Shown here: piece by piece, positions 62,969 to 64,000 of the stretch
How the letters are laid out: the number at the start of each line of letters is the position of its first letter
Position numbering within the stretch: position 1 is the first letter of the stretch
From: Pontibacter oryzae
Lineage (GTDB): Bacteria; Bacteroidota; Bacteroidia; Cytophagales; Hymenobacteraceae
Length of the DNA: 64,000 nucleotides
NCBI RefSeq assembly: GCF_003576375.1
Contig: NZ_QWGE01000003.1
Coordinates: forward strand, 1-64,000
Direction of reading: 5' to 3'
Made by a program: the position numbers and the translations under genes
The notes under the pieces: model-generated
Seen by the model: only the letters and a program-made list of their open reading frames with translations
Databases searched by the model: none
Told to the model about the DNA's origin: nothing

Positions 62969-63466
62969 ATGAAAACAATAAGCATCCTTGGATTCATATC
63001 CCTTTTAGGGTTCACCTTCACCTTTACTTTAAAAGATGAAGACAACATTAGCAGGTTTTTGAATAGGAAAAAGAAAGATAAAGAGTTAAAGCAATTTATG
63101 CATTCTTTCGGTGCTGCACCTGATAAAGTGTACAAATCAACAGATAGCTACTACGAAGAGTACCACCGAAAAGGTATTAGCTTTAACTTCGACTATGATA
63201 ATAAACTTGTTGCAATCTTTCTCTACTCAAATTTATCAGAAGATTATAAGAATTATGAAGGAAAATTGCCTTATGGACTTAGCTTTGACTTGACAAGAAA
63301 AGATGTTGAAGAAAGGTTTGGTTCTCCAGAATATAATGGGGAATCGGATTATAAAAATACCTCCTGGGTAATTTATAGAAGCAAAGGCTTCGGATTGACA
63401 TATAACGGTTTAGAATCTGATTCTGTAGCAAGGATTAGTGAGATAGCCTTCCAGCTATACCAATAA
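62969..63466 (+). CDS. Secreted protein of unknown function (165 aa)
   Basis: A 165-residue protein with an N-terminal signal (MKTISILGFISLLGFTFTFT). The mature part is charged; the segment LPYGLSFDLTRKDVEERFGSPEY followed by WVIYRSKGFGLTYNGL resembles the LPxGLxxxLxRxDVxxxxGxP motif of small lipoprotein-like and immunity-like proteins. Low GC compared with the thioesterase. No family is assigned. Confidence 0.62.
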   Translation: MKTISILGFISLLGFTFTFTLKDEDNISRFLNRKKKDKELKQFMHSFGAAPDKVYKSTDSYYEEYHRKGISFNFDYDNKLVAIFLYSNLSEDYKNYEGKLPYGLSFDLTRKDVEERFGSPEYNGESDYKNTSWVIYRSKGFGLTYNGLESDSVARISEIAFQLYQ

Positions 63467-63588
63467 AGAACTATTTCAGCCAACTCAGTGCAGCCCTAAT
63501 GCTTGGCTACGCCTTGCTCGCTATATGTACCAACCGTTAACATTAATCCAAACCTATTTGAGGTGTCCATACTAACTCACATCTAAAA

Positions 63589-63840
63589 ATGAACAGAAAA
63601 CTTACTTTCACCTTGATCATCGTCTTCTTAATCTGTTATCTACCATTGTTTGCACAAGGAGATTCAAGTACAGAAGAAGTTGGAAGAACTGTAATAAAAA
63701 ATGGCGTAGGCTTAGGTGCTGTTATTGCTGTAGTAGCTTCTTGGTCTAGAAATGCATCCATTCTATGGGCTATACTTCATGGACTTTTTAGCTGGTTTTA
63801 TGTGATTTACTTTGCCTTGTCAAGAAGTTCAGAAAGATAA
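63589..63840 (+). CDS. Small membrane protein with signal peptide (83 aa)
   Basis: An 83-residue protein: signal MNRKLTFTLIIVFLICYLPLFAQ, then a polar stretch, a Gly/Val/Ala-rich segment (GLGAVIAVVASWSR) and a hydrophobic helix (ILWAILHGLFSWFYVIYFAL). The layout suggests a small envelope membrane protein. AT-rich. No family recognised. Confidence 0.6.
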   Translation: MNRKLTFTLIIVFLICYLPLFAQGDSSTEEVGRTVIKNGVGLGAVIAVVASWSRNASILWAILHGLFSWFYVIYFALSRSSER

Positions 63841-63862
63841 AAGGAATAGCAAATCACAAATG

Positions 63863-64000
63863 CTAACCACACCTAAACTCTAGCAACTCCACCCTATTAC
63901 TTAGCTCGGCACCCAGAATAAACAGCAGCAGCCAACCGTTGTTGTAAAACAACAGTACACGCGTTAAAACCCAGTTAAACTTCCCGTGAAAAAGCATTTT
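63863..64000 (-). CDS. Partial gene at the right edge (membrane-type C-terminus)
   Basis: On the minus strand a frame open from the edge ends at TAG 63863-63865. Its product ends FNWVLTRVLLFYNNGWLLLF then ILGAELSNRVELLEFRCG, hydrophobic then polar, as in a C-terminal membrane segment. There is an ATG at 63997, so either the gene starts here (44 residues) or continues to the right of the window. Unidentified. Confidence 0.4.
   Translation of the reverse strand, partial: KMLFHGKFNWVLTRVLLFYNNGWLLLFILGAELSNRVELLEFRCG

Overview
The window looks like a chromosomal segment of a Bacteroidota bacterium, most likely order Cytophagales, family Hymenobacteraceae (Pontibacter-like). The lineage call is an inference from protein character. 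It rests on Bacteroidota promoters (TTTG-N19-TAnnTTTG), gliding lipoproteins GldB and GldD with GldE, a T9SS sorting-domain protein, several PorT-like barrels, DUF2480 and DUF6150 proteins, and the mutY-ssb-gldE-gldD order next to an HU gene. Nearly all of it is core chromosome. I see no intact IS element, prophage, CRISPR array, restriction system or plasmid function.

Layout. 1-352: two tandem leftward promoters of rRNA-operon type whose product lies outside the window. 353-4067: leftward block rpmH-rnpA-ctp-tsaB-DUF2480; rpmH (53 codons) has a textbook promoter. 4370-13085: M61 peptidase, geranylgeranyl-reductase-type flavoprotein, PfkB kinase, tRNA-His, dihydroorotase, DEAD-box helicase, small membrane protein. 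13261-19802: upp overlapping a GNAT/FemAB-like gene, a Wzi/RemB-like outer-membrane protein, an MsbA-type ABC transporter, gmhA. 19865-26392: GAF-PAS-PAS histidine kinase, YifB/ComM ATPase, three tandem beta-barrel proteins. 26454-39112: M20 peptidase, plsY, a 1595-residue exported protein, prmA, DUF6150, tpiA, a small membrane protein, a decayed gene, uvrA. 39602-48861: T9SS cargo, MFS transporter, STAS-like protein, truncated globin, ECF sigma factor with a mini anti-sigma-like partner, nth, and small secreted or membrane proteins. 49046-59197: glycosyltransferase, gldB, PorT-like barrel, rng, a 29-residue mS38-type mini-protein, TPR protein, HU, mutY, ssb, gldE, gldD. 59198-64000: a MITE-like inverted repeat, recG, an unusually placed cobalamin riboswitch in front of an acyl-CoA thioesterase, and low-GC small genes.

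Functional themes are envelope and gliding (GldB, GldD, GldE, Wzi/RemB-like, T9SS cargo, MsbA, GmhA, PlsY, glycosyltransferase), DNA repair (UvrA, MutY, Nth, RecG, Ssb), RNA metabolism (RnpA, RNase G, DEAD helicase, TsaB, PrmA) and pyrimidine supply (dihydroorotase, Upp). Many gene pairs are separated by clear intrinsic terminators.

The most unusual signals are three. First, the word AAGTATA/TATACTT is strongly over-used in coding and non-coding DNA and even drives codon choice: 10 of 13 Ile-Leu pairs in the msbA-like gene are written ATA-CTT. Second, a convincing B12 riboswitch has no B12 gene after it. Third, several repeat or structured islands are unexplained (6093-6266, 44270-44350, 59277-59411). 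Functions come from family recognition by eye; no search was run.
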